A stretch of DNA of 64,000 nucleotides from Fuscovulum blasticum DSM 2131. Lineage in GTDB: Bacteria; Pseudomonadota; Alphaproteobacteria; Rhodobacterales; Rhodobacteraceae. The notes beneath the pieces were generated by a model. That model did no database searches and was not told where the DNA came from. It saw only the letters and a list, made by a program, of their open reading frames with translations. This document shows, piece by piece, positions 33,005-41,879 of this stretch; the first letter of the stretch is position 1, and each line of letters begins with the position of its first letter. The stretch covers positions 186,001 through 250,000 of the forward strand of contig NZ_PZKE01000004.1 in the NCBI RefSeq assembly GCF_003034965.1. The letters are read 5' to 3'. A program made the translations under genes and the position numbers.

Positions 33005-34177
33005 TTATTGCAAGTCGGCGAACACCTTTTGCAGCCGGTCAACCGCCTCGGCCACCTGGGCGCGGGGGGCGGCAAGGTTCAGCCGCAGGAAGGTTTCGCC
33101 GCCGGGACCGAAGCTGTCGCCGTGGTTCGGGGCGATCTGTGCCTGTTTCTGCACCCGGTTCAGGATTTCCGCCTTGGTCATGCCGGTGCCGGCGAAATCG
33201 ACCCAGGCCAGATAGGTGGCCTCAAGCGGCATCGAGCGCAGGCCGGGAATGGCGTTCACGCCCGCGTCGAACAGGCGGCGGTTGCCGTCCAGATAGGCCA
33301 CCAGCGCATCGACCCATTCGGCCCCTTCGGGTGAATAGGCGGCGGTGACCATGTGCATCCCGAAACTGTTGGACGAGATGCCAAGCGCCATCATCCGGTC
33401 TGCGAATCTCTGGCGCAGGGCCGGATCCGCGATGATGACATTGCCGGTATGGGCGCCGGCGATGTTGAAGGTCTTGGTGGCGGCGGTCATCATCACCAGA
33501 CGGTCGGCAATTTCAGGCACGGCCTTGGCCATGACGTGATGTGTCTGGCCGGGGAACACCAGATCGTGGTGGATCTCGTCCGAGACCAGAATCAGGTTGT
33601 GACGGCGGCAGAAATCGGCGGTGGCCTGCAGTTCGGCCAGGGTCCAGACGCGGCCGCCGGGATTGTGCGGGGAACACAGGATCAGCATCTTCTCGGCGCC
33701 GGTCATCTGGGCATCCCAGGCGTCGAAGTCCATCTCGTAGCGGCCATTGACGGTTTTCAGATGGCAATCCACCACGCGGCGGCCGGCGGCCCGGATGGTG
33801 CGGGCGAAGGCGTGATAGACCGGCGTCATCAGCACCACCCCGTCACCGGGCTGGGTGAAGGCGTCGATGCACAGCCCGGTGCCGTTCACCAGCCCGTGTG
33901 TGGTGAAGATGTGCGAGGGATCGACCTGCCAGCCGTGGCGGCTGTCCATCCACCAGCGAATCGCCTCAAGATAGGGGCGGTCATCGCCGAAATAGCCGTA
34001 GACGCCGTGCGACAGCATCTTTTCCAGCGCCCGCTGCACCGATTGCGGGGGGCGGAACTCCATGTCCGCGACCCACATGGCGATGCCGGTGTCGGCCGAA
34101 ACGCCATAGAGGGATTCCATCATGTCCCACTTCACGCAGTGGGTGCCCTTGCGGTTGATCGGGGTGTCGAAGTTCAT
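33005..34177 (-). CDS. PatB/MalY-family PLP C-S lyase (cystathionine beta-lyase type)
   Basis: This 390-residue fold-type I PLP protein has the PatB/MalY start (FDTPINRKGTHCVKWD), the MWVADMEFRPP segment, CSPHNPGGRVWT, the PLP-contact Asp and Tyr context in LILVSDEIHHDL, and the Schiff-base Lys in TAATKTFNIAG. These enzymes cleave C-S bonds of cystathionine, cysteine conjugates or methionine derivatives. Physiological substrate is not clear from sequence. It is divergent from def across a 207-bp, AT-richer gap. Confidence 0.92.
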   Translation of the reverse strand: MNFDTPINRKGTHCVKWDMMESLYGVSADTGIAMWVADMEFRPPQSVQRALEKMLSHGVYGYFGDDRPYLEAIRWWMDSRHGWQVDPSHIFTTHGLVNGTGLCIDAFTQPGDGVVLMTPVYHAFARTIRAAGRRVVDCHLKTVNGRYEMDFDAWDAQMTGAEKMLILCSPHNPGGRVWTLAELQATADFCRRHNLILVSDEIHHDLVFPGQTHHVMAKAVPEIADRLVMMTAATKTFNIAGAHTGNVIIADPALRQRFADRMMALGISSNSFGMHMVTAAYSPEGAEWVDALVAYLDGNRRLFDAGVNAIPGLRSMPLEATYLAWVDFAGTGMTKAEILNRVQKQAQIAPNHGDSFGPGGETFLRLNLAAPRAQVAEAVDRLQKVFADLQ

Positions 34178-34384
34178 GCTGGCTTGCCGTGGTTGTGTCT
34201 GTTGTTCCTGATAATCCGGCCTTGGTGGGATGTCATTCTGATTTTACCGGAACATTTGGTAATTTGATCCAAAAGTGGCAAATAAACCGGGAAATCATAC
34301 CCGGTGCGACCGATGCGCGCCCCGGGCGCGGGGGTGATGCGGCCCTCTTGCAAGGGGGGGCTTGGTTCCCCTAGATCAGGGGCC
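34178..34384. promoter_or_regulatory. AT-richer divergent region with two inverted repeats
   Basis: This gap between the PatB-like lyase and def is less GC-rich than the coding DNA around it and should hold both promoters. It contains two inverted repeats: TTACC with GGTAA around TTTACC-N9-GGTAA near 34244-34263, and ACCGGG/CCCGGT with an eight-base spacer at 34286-34305. Either could be an operator. No -10/-35 pair with good spacing stood out. Confidence 0.4.
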
Positions 34385-34900
34385 ATGATCCGCAACATCC
34401 TCATCCATCCCGATCCCAGGCTCAAGAAGGTATGCGAGCCGGTCCGCGACATCACCCCCGAGGTGAAGGCGCTGGCCGCCGACATGCTGGAAACCATGTA
34501 TGTCGCGCCCGGCATCGGGCTGGCCGCGCCGCAGGTGGGCGCGATGATCCGGCTTCTGGTGATGGATTGCATCAAGGACGGCCCGGCCGAGCCGATGGTG
34601 CTGATCAACCCGGAACTGGTCTGGGCGTCGGAAGATGTGTCGATCTTCGAGGAAGGCTGCCTGTCGCTGCCGGAACAATATGCCGAGGTGAAGCGCCCCT
34701 CGATCGTGACGGTGCGCTGGATGGATCTGGACGGCGCCCCGCAGGAGCGCACCTTTGACGGGCTGTGGGCGACCTGCGTGCAGCACGAGATGGACCATCT
34801 GGATGGCAAGCTGTTCATTGACTATCTGGGGCCGATGAAGCGGCAGATGGTGCTGCGCAAGCTGGAAAAGGTGAAGCGCGAGCGCGCCCGCATGGGGTGA
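34385..34900 (+). CDS. def: Peptide deformylase
   Basis: This 171-residue enzyme carries all three deformylase motifs: GIGLAAPQVG (43-52), EGCLSLP (Cys92 as metal ligand) and QHEMDHLDG (His134, Glu135, His138). It removes the formyl group from N-terminal Met of nascent proteins, normally with Fe2+. The long C-terminal helix ends with KLEKVKRERARMG. It is the first of three consecutive deformylase-type genes and the one most likely to be the housekeeping enzyme, followed by fmt in the same direction. ATG 34385 gives the usual N-terminus MIRNILIHPDPRL. Confidence 0.96.
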   Translation: MIRNILIHPDPRLKKVCEPVRDITPEVKALAADMLETMYVAPGIGLAAPQVGAMIRLLVMDCIKDGPAEPMVLINPELVWASEDVSIFEEGCLSLPEQYAEVKRPSIVTVRWMDLDGAPQERTFDGLWATCVQHEMDHLDGKLFIDYLGPMKRQMVLRKLEKVKRERARMG

Positions 34901-34950
34901 CCTTGCGGCGCTGATCGGTTATGGCGCGGGCAGACAAGGAAGGTGATCCG

Positions 34951-35439
34951 ATGATCCTGCCCATTCTGCGCTGGCCCGACCCGGTTCTGACAACGCCCTG
35001 CGCCCCCGCCGTGCTGTCTGATGACCTGCGGGCGCTGGCGGACGACATGCTGGACACGATGTATGCCGCGCCGGGGCGCGGGCTGGCGGCGCCGCAGGTG
35101 GGGCGGCTGCTGCGGCTGTTCGTGATGGATGCGGGCTGGAAGGACGGCCCGCGCACGCCGCGCGTGCTGGTGAACCCCGAGGTGGTGGAACTGATGGGCG
35201 CGCGGGTGGTGGGGCCGGAGGGCTGTTTGTCGATTCCGGGGCCGGTGACGCAGGTCGAACGGGCCGAGGCGGTGCGGATGCGCTGGACCGATCTGGACGG
35301 CGGGCCGCAGGAGGCGGTGCTGACCGGGTTCGAGGCGATCTGTGCCCAGCATGAGTATGACCATCTGGACGGCATCCTGACGCTGGACCGGCTGTCGCCG
35401 CAGGCGCGGGCCGAGGCGGAAGCGGCGGTGCTGGCATGA
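34951..35439 (+). CDS. Second peptide deformylase
   Basis: This 162-residue paralogue keeps every catalytic element: GRGLAAPQVG (42-51), EGCLSIPG with Cys92, and QHEYDHLDG with His134, Glu135 and His138. It is therefore probably an active deformylase. The first gene's GIG becomes GRG and the C-terminal helix is shorter. ATG 34951 is preferred because AAGGAAGGTG lies at good spacing; an in-frame ATG at 34921 is less likely. It overlaps the third deformylase-like gene as ATGA, suggesting coupled synthesis. Confidence 0.93.
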   Translation: MILPILRWPDPVLTTPCAPAVLSDDLRALADDMLDTMYAAPGRGLAAPQVGRLLRLFVMDAGWKDGPRTPRVLVNPEVVELMGARVVGPEGCLSIPGPVTQVERAEAVRMRWTDLDGGPQEAVLTGFEAICAQHEYDHLDGILTLDRLSPQARAEAEAAVLA

Positions 35440-35936
35440 GCGTGCGCCCCTGCCTGCCCTGGCCGCATCCGGCGCTGAAGACCCCGGCGCGGGATGTGGA
35501 GGCGATCACCGACGAGATCCGCGCGATCTGGGAGGACATGATCGAGACCATGGACGCGATGCCCGGCGTGGGGCTGGCGGCGGTGCAGATCGGTGTGCCG
35601 CTGCGGCTGGCCGTGGTGGACTGTTCCGACAGGCGCGGGCAGGCGATCCGTATGGCCAACCCCGAGGTGCTTCATGCCAGCGTGCAGTTGCGCGAGCATG
35701 AGGAAGCCTCGCCCAACCTGCCGGGGGTTTCGGCGGTGATCGCGCGGCCGCGCGCGGTGACGGTGCGGTTCCTGAACGACCGGGGCGAGACCGAGGAGCG
35801 GGATTTCGTCGATCTCTGGGCGACCAGCGTGCAGCACCAGATCGACCATCTGGCGGGCCGGATGTATTTTGACCGGCTGTCGGCGCTGAAGCGGAAGATG
35901 CTGATTGCCAAGGCCGACAAGCTGCGGAGGCGGTAA
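35436..35936 (+). CDS. Deformylase-like protein with changed active site
   Basis: This 166-residue paralogue aligns end to end with the first Def, with the same residue numbers, but it lacks the key groups. The EGCLSLP motif is EASPNLP, so metal ligand Cys92 is Ser. The HExxH motif is HQIDH, so catalytic Glu135 is Gln; only His134 and His138 remain. GVGLAAVQIG keeps the overall fold. Deformylase activity is not expected. The reading frame is intact, so it is probably maintained for another role, such as binding formyl-peptide ends or ribosomes, or partnering another Def. It directly abuts fmt. Confidence 0.88.
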   Translation: MSVRPCLPWPHPALKTPARDVEAITDEIRAIWEDMIETMDAMPGVGLAAVQIGVPLRLAVVDCSDRRGQAIRMANPEVLHASVQLREHEEASPNLPGVSAVIARPRAVTVRFLNDRGETEERDFVDLWATSVQHQIDHLAGRMYFDRLSALKRKMLIAKADKLRRR

Positions 35937-36833
35937 GTGAAAATCATTTTCATGGGAACGCCCGAGTTCAGCGTGCCGGTGCTGGAGGCGCTGGCGCAAC
36001 AGCATGAAATCCTGTGCGTTTACAGCCAGCCGCCCCGCCCTGCCGGGCGCGGGAAAGAGCTGCGGAAAACTCCGGTTCATGCCCGGGCCGAGGCGCTGGG
36101 CCTGAGCGTGCGCACGCCGGTTTCGCTGCGCAGCGAAGAGGCGGCGAAAGCGGTGGCCGATCTGGGGGCGGATGTGGCGGTGGTGGTGGCCTATGGGCTG
36201 ATCCTGCCGCAAGCGGTGCTGGATGCGCCGCGCCTTGGCTGCCTGAACATCCACGCCTCGCTGTTGCCGCGCTGGCGCGGGGCGGCGCCGATCCACCGCG
36301 CGATTCTGGCGGGCGATGTGGAAACCGGCATCTGCATCATGCAGATGGAGGCAGGCCTGGACACCGGGCCGGTGCTGCTGCGCGAGGCGACCGCGATCGG
36401 GGCGGGCGAAACCACCGCCGAGCTGCACGACCGGCTGAGCGGGATGGGCGCGCGGCTGATCGGGGTGGCGCTGGACCGGCTGGGCGAACTGACGCCCGTG
36501 CCGCAGCCCGAGGACGGCGTGACCTATGCCGCCAAGATCGACAAGGCCGAGGCGCGGGTGGACTGGACGCGCCCGGCGGTGCAGGTGGACCGGCAGATCC
36601 GGGGGCTGTCGCCGTTCCCCGGCGCCTGGGTGCCGGTGGGCGGGGAACGGGTGAAACTGCTGCGGTCGCGGCTGGCGGCGGGGACGGGCACGCCGGGACA
36701 GGTGCTGGGCGGGTTCACCATTGCCTGCGGCGAGGGCGCGGTCGAGGTGCTGGAGGCGCAGCGCGAGGGCAAGCGGCCGATGCCGGCGGCCGAGGTTCTG
36801 AAAGGGCTGGTGCTGCCGCCGCATCTGGGCTGA
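35937..36833 (+). CDS. fmt: Methionyl-tRNA formyltransferase
   Basis: This 298-residue enzyme formylates Met-tRNAfMet with 10-formyl-tetrahydrofolate to start translation. The N-terminal formyltransferase domain has [15 protein letters not shown], the catalytic [21 protein letters not shown] (Asn and His) and GLDTGPVLL. The C-terminal OB-like tRNA-binding domain follows (about 205-298). It begins with GTG at 35937, immediately after the previous stop, so translation likely depends on coupling. It matches the deformylases upstream as the opposite step of the same N-terminal formyl cycle. Confidence 0.96.
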   Translation: MKIIFMGTPEFSVPVLEALAQQHEILCVYSQPPRPAGRGKELRKTPVHARAEALGLSVRTPVSLRSEEAAKAVADLGADVAVVVAYGLILPQAVLDAPRLGCLNIHASLLPRWRGAAPIHRAILAGDVETGICIMQMEAGLDTGPVLLREATAIGAGETTAELHDRLSGMGARLIGVALDRLGELTPVPQPEDGVTYAAKIDKAEARVDWTRPAVQVDRQIRGLSPFPGAWVPVGGERVKLLRSRLAAGTGTPGQVLGGFTIACGEGAVEVLEAQREGKRPMPAAEVLKGLVLPPHLG

Positions 36834-36860
36834 CGCGGCGTCTGGTGCCGGGGCGGTGCA

Positions 36861-36877
36861 GCCCCCATATTGGGGGC
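36861..36877 (+). other. Short hairpin between fmt and the small membrane gene
   Basis: GCCCCCA (36861-36867) and TGGGGGC (36871-36877) form a 7-bp stem with a three-base loop between fmt and the next gene. It has no following T run. It could end or trim the fmt message. Confidence 0.4.
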
Positions 36878-36898
36878 ACGGAACGCGCGGAGGCTGCG

Positions 36899-37132
36899 AT
36901 GCCCTTTTTCATGCTGATGATCATCGGTGCGGCGGCCGGGTTTCTGGCCACCCGGCTGATGAGGCTGGAGACCGATGTGCCGACCACGGTGGCCATCGGC
37001 GTGTTCGGCGCGCTGATCGGCGGCTTCATCCTGCGGGCGCTGGTGGCGATGCTGGGGGCGGTGGCCGGCTTTGTGGGCGCCTTTCTGGGCGCGCTGGCGC
37101 TGATCTGGCTGTGGAAGACTTATATCAGGTAA
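36899..37132 (+). CDS. GlsB/YeaQ/YmgE-family small membrane protein
   Basis: This 77-residue protein is nearly all membrane-embedded: MPFFMLMIIGAAAGFLATRLMRLETDV is followed by two more hydrophobic stretches (VAIGVFGALIGGFILRALVAML and VAGFVGAFLGALALIWLW), with Gly-rich packing as in transglycosylase-associated / YeaQ proteins. They are often linked to stress or stationary phase, but the activity is not known. A GCGGAGG ribosome-binding site precedes ATG 36899. It is convergent with the TetR gene, and the two ends overlap by 8 bp. Confidence 0.8.
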   Translation: MPFFMLMIIGAAAGFLATRLMRLETDVPTTVAIGVFGALIGGFILRALVAMLGAVAGFVGAFLGALALIWLWKTYIR

Positions 37133-37625
37133 GCCGGCGCGCCAGATCCTTGATGCGGATTTCGGGATCTTCCCACAGGATCTGGCCCTGCCAGACCGCA
37201 AACAGCACCTGCGCGGCGCTGCGGGCCTTTTCGCCGCTGCCGATGCGGCGGGCCAGCGCGGCCTCGATCTGGGCACGCCAGACGGCGCCGGCTTCGCGGG
37301 CGACCGGATCGCGGGTGCCCAGCGACAAGAGCAGCGGCGCCTTGCGGGCGGTGGGGTCCAGCGCCTTGAGAAACCCTTGCGGACCCTTGCCGGTGGTGGC
37401 GGCATCGGCGGCGGTGGCGGCTTCGGTCAGCACGGCCCAGCCATCGCGGGCGGCGGCGGAGAGCATCCCTTCGACGCTGCCATAGCGTTGCGCAAGGGTT
37501 GATCCGGCCAGTCCGGTGGCACGGGCCACGCTGCCGAAGGAAACCGATTTTTCGCCCCCTTGCGCGTAAAGACGGCGCGCGGCGGCAAGAACCTGACTGT
37601 CGGGAAGGGTTTTCTGGCGTGGCAT
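37125..37625 (-). CDS. TetR-family transcriptional regulator
   Basis: This 166-residue protein has an N-terminal TetR-type helix-turn-helix (LAAARRLYAQGGEKSVSFGSVARATGLAGSTLAQRYGSVEGML, about 12-55) and an all-helical C-terminal ligand domain. It is slightly short for TetR (usually about 190). Its target is unclear, as it is neither divergent from nor next to an obvious efflux gene; a TRIC-type channel gene lies upstream in the same direction (48 bp). Confidence 0.8.
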   Translation of the reverse strand: MPRQKTLPDSQVLAAARRLYAQGGEKSVSFGSVARATGLAGSTLAQRYGSVEGMLSAAARDGWAVLTEAATAADAATTGKGPQGFLKALDPTARKAPLLLSLGTRDPVAREAGAVWRAQIEAALARRIGSGEKARSAAQVLFAVWQGQILWEDPEIRIKDLARRLT

Positions 37626-37673
37626 GGGGCCAGAATGGGCGAACCCGTGTTCGGTTTCAAGGGAAAGCTGTGG

Positions 37674-38324
37674 TCACGGTCCGCGCTTGGGCTGGTCGGG
37701 CTGGGGCGGGCGGGTGCGATAGACCGGCAGGCGCCAGCCGAAGGCCAGGCTGCCCGCGCGCAGCACCAGCACCACAAGGGCGCAGGCGGCCAGCGCGCCC
37801 ATCTCGGGCGCGCCGGCAACGCCGGCCAGCACGGCTGTGCCTGCGCCGGCAAAGGCACAGGTGACGTAAAGTTCGCCCTGTTTCAGAACCAGCGGCACCT
37901 CGTTGCAGACGACATCGCGCATCAGCCCGCCCAGGCAGCCGGTGACCATGCCCATGACAATGACGATGGGCCAGTCCTGCCCCGAGGCCTGGGCCGCGGC
38001 GACGCCGGCCGGAACGGCGGCGGCCAGGGCGAAGGCGTCAATCCACAGCAGGGCGCGGTAGCGGCTTTCCAGCAGATGCGCGGTGAAGAACACCAGGATG
38101 GCCGCGGCGGTGGCGACGGCCAGGATCACCGGATCGGCCACCCAGAACACGGTGCGGTCAAGGATCGCATCGCGGGTGGTGCCCCCGCCGGTGGCGGTGA
38201 GGCAGGCGATGAAGATGAAGCCGACGACATCAAGCTGCGAGCGCGAGGCGACCAGCGCGCCGGTGACGGCAAAGACCGCCACGGCGGCGTAATCCAGCAG
38301 TTGGAGCGCCGTTTCGGGCGTCAT
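37674..38324 (-). CDS. Trimeric intracellular cation (TRIC) channel-like membrane protein (UPF0126)
   Basis: This 216-residue protein is two repeats of a three-helix unit with the UPF0126/YicG-TRIC signature [16 protein letters not shown] in the first repeat and [22 protein letters not shown] in the second. Bacterial members form K+-selective trimeric channels; some relatives are tied to glycine uptake. It has seven hydrophobic segments as expected and overlaps the start of rnhA-side genes by 4 bp (rnhA ends at 38321). Confidence 0.88.
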   Translation of the reverse strand: MTPETALQLLDYAAVAVFAVTGALVASRSQLDVVGFIFIACLTATGGGTTRDAILDRTVFWVADPVILAVATAAAILVFFTAHLLESRYRALLWIDAFALAAAVPAGVAAAQASGQDWPIVIVMGMVTGCLGGLMRDVVCNEVPLVLKQGELYVTCAFAGAGTAVLAGVAGAPEMGALAACALVVLVLRAGSLAFGWRLPVYRTRPPQPDQPKRGP

Positions 38325-38782
38325 GCGGCAGAGGGTTTGTAGGGGGCCATTCCGGCCCGGGCCAGCGCGTCGGCGCGTTCGTTTTCGGCATGGCCGGCGT
38401 GGCCCTTGATCCAGCGCCAGGTGACGGAATGGCGGGCCTGCGCGGCATCAAGCCTTTGCCACAGTTCGGCGTTCTTGACCGGCTTCTTGTCGGCGGTTTT
38501 CCAGCCGTTGCGTTTCCAGCCGTGAATCCATTCGGTGACGCCGTTCTTCACATAGGCGCTGTCGGTGACGATGGTCAGGGCCGAGGGGCGGGTCAGGCTT
38601 TCCAGCGCGGAAATCGCCGCCATCAGCTCCATCCGGTTGTTGGTGGTCTGCGGCTCGCCTCCCGAAAGTTCGCGTTCCTTGAGGACGGCACCGTTTTCGC
38701 GCGCAAGGAGCAGGACGCCCCAGCCACCGGGGCCGGGATTGCCGGAGCAGGCTCCGTCTGTATAGGCGAAAAGATCGGGCAT
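38321..38782 (-). CDS. rnhA: Ribonuclease HI
   Basis: This 153-residue enzyme cuts RNA in RNA-DNA hybrids. The four catalytic acids are seen in [17 protein letters not shown] (Asp9), [10 protein letters not shown] (Glu52), [11 protein letters not shown] (Asp73) and [12 protein letters not shown] (last Asp), along with [11 protein letters not shown]. The length and fold match E. coli RNase HI. It shares its first bases with the end of the DUF3429 gene, and its last bases overlap the TRIC-type gene, so this is a compact operon. Confidence 0.96.
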   Translation of the reverse strand: MPDLFAYTDGACSGNPGPGGWGVLLLARENGAVLKERELSGGEPQTTNNRMELMAAISALESLTRPSALTIVTDSAYVKNGVTEWIHGWKRNGWKTADKKPVKNAELWQRLDAAQARHSVTWRWIKGHAGHAENERADALARAGMAPYKPSAA

Positions 38783-39237
38783 CAGAGCAGCGCCACGGAA
38801 AGGCAGGCGACCACGACCGCGGTAAGCAGAAGGCGCAGCTTCATCCACCAGCGCGGGGCAAGGCCCTGGGCGGCGAAGGTGGCGTCCAGCAGCAGCAGGC
38901 CGACGAAGCCGGCGATCAGGAAGATCGACGAGGTGTCGCTGGCATCGGTGACGGTGAAGAACACCCAGAGCGCGGGGATGACCGCCAGCGCATAGGGCAG
39001 CGGGCCGGCCTCGGGCGCGCGGGCGGCAAAGCCCCAGAGCGCGCCGGACATGAAGGACAGGATCACCGTGCCATAGGTGAGGCCGACGTACGACCCCAGG
39101 AACATGGGCGGCAGCCAGGTGGCGCCAAAGGCGGCCACGGCGGGGAAAAGCTGGGTGGCGGCGGACCAAAGGAACGGGAGTAGCCCGGCCAGGCCAAGCG
39201 CCAGCGCGGCGGGGGGGATGCGGCGGTCGTCGGTCAC
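38782..39237 (-). CDS. DUF3429-type membrane protein
   Basis: This 151-residue protein has about five hydrophobic helices ([94 protein letters not shown]) and the YGxxILSFMSGxLWG pattern of the DUF3429 family. Its function is unknown. It begins with GTG at 39237, overlapping the LysE-type exporter stop as GTGA, and its end touches the rnhA start, so it is inside one compact operon. Confidence 0.78.
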   Translation of the reverse strand: MTDDRRIPPAALALGLAGLLPFLWSAATQLFPAVAAFGATWLPPMFLGSYVGLTYGTVILSFMSGALWGFAARAPEAGPLPYALAVIPALWVFFTVTDASDTSSIFLIAGFVGLLLLDATFAAQGLAPRWWMKLRLLLTAVVVACLSVALL

Positions 39238-39851
39238 GGGGCACGCTCCAGCGCGAGGCGGGCGCCAAGCGCCGCGAAAGACGCCGCGAAGGCGCGTTTC
39301 ATCCAGGTCAGCACCGAGGGCGAGGACAGGATGGCCTTGCGCCCCGAGGCCGCGACGACGGCATAGAGGAGGAAGGTGAGGAAGGTCATCACCGTGAAGC
39401 CGGTGCCCAGTTCCAGCAGCGGGCCAAGGCCGGCGGCATGGGCGGGCAGGAATTGCGGCAGGAAGGCCACGAAGAACAGCGGCAGCTTGGGGTTGAGGAT
39501 GTTCAGCAGGATGCCGCGGGCAACCAGCCTGCGGGGCGACCCGCCGTCCGACGCCTCGACCGCAAGCGAGCCGGTGGATTGCAGCACGGCCCAGGCCATC
39601 CACAGCAGATAGGCGACGCCGGCGTATTTGATGGTCTGGAACAGCACGGCCGAGGTGTGCAGCACGGCCGCCAGCCCTGCCATGGCCACCACCATGTGCA
39701 GGACAGTGGCGATGGTGCAGCCGATGGTAGCCCAGAAGCCGGCCCGGAAGCCGCCGCCAAGGGTGACCGACAGGGTATAGACCACGCCGATGCCCGGCGT
39801 GATGCAGACGATGAAGGCGGTCAGCAGGAATTCCGGGGAAAGCGCTGTCAT
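39234..39851 (-). CDS. LysE/RhtB-family amino-acid exporter
   Basis: This 205-residue transporter has five to six hydrophobic segments and the LysE start ([38 protein letters not shown]) with the conserved Pro-Gly in [23 protein letters not shown] is also characteristic. These proteins export amino acids or related small molecules, reducing their level in the cytoplasm. The specific solute is not predictable. It lies in the rnhA-side minus-strand operon. Confidence 0.9.
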   Translation of the reverse strand: MTALSPEFLLTAFIVCITPGIGVVYTLSVTLGGGFRAGFWATIGCTIATVLHMVVAMAGLAAVLHTSAVLFQTIKYAGVAYLLWMAWAVLQSTGSLAVEASDGGSPRRLVARGILLNILNPKLPLFFVAFLPQFLPAHAAGLGPLLELGTGFTVMTFLTFLLYAVVAASGRKAILSSPSVLTWMKRAFAASFAALGARLALERAP

Positions 39852-39873
39852 GGGGATCCTTGGGCGGGAAGGG

Positions 39874-40353
39874 TCAGGTGTCTTTGAGGAAGCGGTTGCG
39901 CAGGCGTTGCGGGATGGCGGCGGTGATGGCGGTCAGCACGGCGTTGACGCGCGGGATGTCGGCTTTCGCGGGAAAGGCCGGCAGGTTGATCTTCTGGCCG
40001 TCCAGATAAACCGCACCGCCGCTTGCGCCCCCGCCTACGGGAATGTCTTCTTCCTTGCGGGCGGGCTTGCGGTCAAGACCCTGTTCGGTGACGGCGGCGC
40101 GGATGCCGGCCAGCGCATCGGCGCCGACGGTGGCTTTGCGCGTCTTGCAGGCGGGGCCTTCGGTTTCATAGCCCTTGCAATGTTTCAGGGTAAGGTGGCC
40201 GTCAGCCAGGATGGTGACCGAGACATCCCAGGCGTATTCCGGCGGCAGGCTGCCCGAATTGGCCCAGTAGGTGGCCAGAACGGGGGCGTCTTCGGCCTGG
40301 CCGGCCAGCGGCACGGACAGCAGCGTCAGCGTCAGGGCAAGACGGCGCAGCAT
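39874..40353 (-). CDS. Periplasmic protein of unknown function
   Basis: This 159-residue protein has a signal peptide (LALTLTLLSVPLAGQAE) and then a small soluble domain with WANSGSLPPEYAWDVSVTILADGHLTLKHCKG, a Cys pair (KHCKG and GPACKTRKA) that may form a disulfide, and a C-terminal helix. I recognise no domain family. It lies between ispH and the LysE-type gene, 9 bp after the ispH stop, so it is likely cotranscribed with ispH. Confidence 0.75.
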   Translation of the reverse strand: MLRRLALTLTLLSVPLAGQAEDAPVLATYWANSGSLPPEYAWDVSVTILADGHLTLKHCKGYETEGPACKTRKATVGADALAGIRAAVTEQGLDRKPARKEEDIPVGGGASGGAVYLDGQKINLPAFPAKADIPRVNAVLTAITAAIPQRLRNRFLKDT

Positions 40354-40362
40354 GACGACCCC

Positions 40363-41310
40363 CTAGTCGCGCAGGACTTTCGGAACCTTGAACTCGACCC
40401 GCTCGACCGTGGTTTCCACCGGCTCGACCGTCAGGTCATAGCGGGCGCGGAAGGCGTCGATCACTTCGTTCACCAGCACTTCGGGCGCGCTGGCCCCGGC
40501 CGTCAGGCCAACCGAGCGGGCCTCTGCCAGCGCGGGCCAGTCGATTTCGGACGCGCGCTGCACCAGCATGGAATAGGCGCAGCCGGCGTTGCGGCCCACC
40601 TCGACCAGACGTTTCGAGTTCGAGGAATTGGGCGCCCCGATCACCAGAAGCGCGTCGATCCTGGGCGCCACGGCCTTGACCGCCGCCTGCCGGTTGGTGG
40701 TGGCATAGCAGATGTCTTCGCGGCTTTGCGATTCGATGCCGGGGAAGCGGCGGATCAGCGCGGCGATGATGTCTTTCGTATCGTCCACCGACAGGGTGGT
40801 CTGGCTGATATAGGCCAGTTTCGCGGGATCGCGGACCTGAAGCGTGGCCACATCTTCAACCGTTTCGATCAGCAGCACCTCGCCCTCGGGCAACTGGCCA
40901 AGGGTTCCCACCGCCTCGGGGTGGCCGCGGTGGCCGATGTAGATCATCTGCAAGCCCGCCTCGGCATGGCGGGCGGCTTCCAGATGGACCTTGGTCACCA
41001 GCGGGCAGGTGGCATCGACGGCAATCATGTTGCGGCGCCCGGCCTCGGCCGGAACGGATTTCGGCACGCCATGGGCGGAAAACACCACCGGCCGGTCATC
41101 GGGACATTCGTCCAGTTCCTCGACGAAGACGGCGCCCTTGGCGCGCAGGTCATCGACCACATATTTGTTGTGGACGATCTCATGCCGGACATAGACCGGG
41201 GCGCCCCATTTCTGCAGCGACATCTCGACGATCTTGATGGCGCGATCGACACCGGCGCAGAAGCCGCGCGGCGCGGCAAGATAAAGCGTGAGGGCGGGCT
41301 TGTCGGTCAT
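40363..41310 (-). CDS. ispH: 4-hydroxy-3-methylbut-2-enyl diphosphate reductase
   Basis: This 315-residue enzyme makes IPP and DMAPP in the last step of the MEP isoprenoid pathway. The three Fe-S cysteines are in [11 protein letters not shown] (Cys18), [12 protein letters not shown] and [10 protein letters not shown]. The substrate-binding [17 protein letters not shown], and [11 protein letters not shown] motifs are also present. It heads a minus-strand operon running through the periplasmic unknown towards LysE. Length and motifs are standard. Confidence 0.97.
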   Translation of the reverse strand: MTDKPALTLYLAAPRGFCAGVDRAIKIVEMSLQKWGAPVYVRHEIVHNKYVVDDLRAKGAVFVEELDECPDDRPVVFSAHGVPKSVPAEAGRRNMIAVDATCPLVTKVHLEAARHAEAGLQMIYIGHRGHPEAVGTLGQLPEGEVLLIETVEDVATLQVRDPAKLAYISQTTLSVDDTKDIIAALIRRFPGIESQSREDICYATTNRQAAVKAVAPRIDALLVIGAPNSSNSKRLVEVGRNAGCAYSMLVQRASEIDWPALAEARSVGLTAGASAPEVLVNEVIDAFRARYDLTVEPVETTVERVEFKVPKVLRD

Positions 41311-41382
41311 TCGCGGCCTCGGGCGATGGGCAGGGATGGGGCCAGAGGTAAGGCCAAAGGGCGGGCGGGTCCAGTGGGGGCG

Positions 41383-41820
41383 TCAGGAGGCCGCGCCGAT
41401 GACCCCGGCGGCGACCAGCGCCAGAACGATGTAGCGGGCGGTCTTGGCCAGCGCGACAAGGGCCAGGAACAGGGGCAGGGGCACCCGCATCAGGCCCGCC
41501 ATCGCGACCAGAAGATCGCCCCCCGGCGCCCAGGACAGCAGCAGCGACCACAGCCCCCAGCGATTCCACCAGCCCTGCGCGCGGGCCAGCCGGTCGGGTG
41601 TCAGCGGAAACCAGCGCCGGTCGCGGAAGGATTCGGCACCGCGCCCCGCCGCATAGGTGACGCAGGAGCCCAGCGTGTTGCCGACCGAGGCGACGAGGAC
41701 CAGCCAGACGGCCGGCCAGCCCGCCGCCTGTAGGGCGAGGAACACGATTTCGGACTGGGCGGGAAACGGGGTGGCGGCCAGGAAGGCGGCCGCGAACAGG
41801 GCAAGAAGGCCGCTGGTCAT
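41383..41820 (-). CDS. YqaA-like DedA-related membrane protein
   Basis: This 145-residue protein has three to four hydrophobic segments and the short DedA/SNARE-associated signature (ATPFPAQSEIVFLALQAAGWPA, VASVGNTLGSCVTYAAGRG, WNRWGLWSLLLSWAPGGDLLVAMAGLMRVPL). DedA relatives include polyprenyl-phosphate and lipid carriers. YqaA members themselves are of unknown function. ATG 41820 is used; upstream reading is unlikely to be coding. It lies 72 bp upstream of ispH on the same strand. Confidence 0.82.
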   Translation of the reverse strand: MTSGLLALFAAAFLAATPFPAQSEIVFLALQAAGWPAVWLVLVASVGNTLGSCVTYAAGRGAESFRDRRWFPLTPDRLARAQGWWNRWGLWSLLLSWAPGGDLLVAMAGLMRVPLPLFLALVALAKTARYIVLALVAAGVIGAAS

Positions 41821-41879
41821 ACCGCGGTCATTCCGGGCGCAACGGTCGGGCACCGGGGAAAACCCGGCGCCCGGACCCA

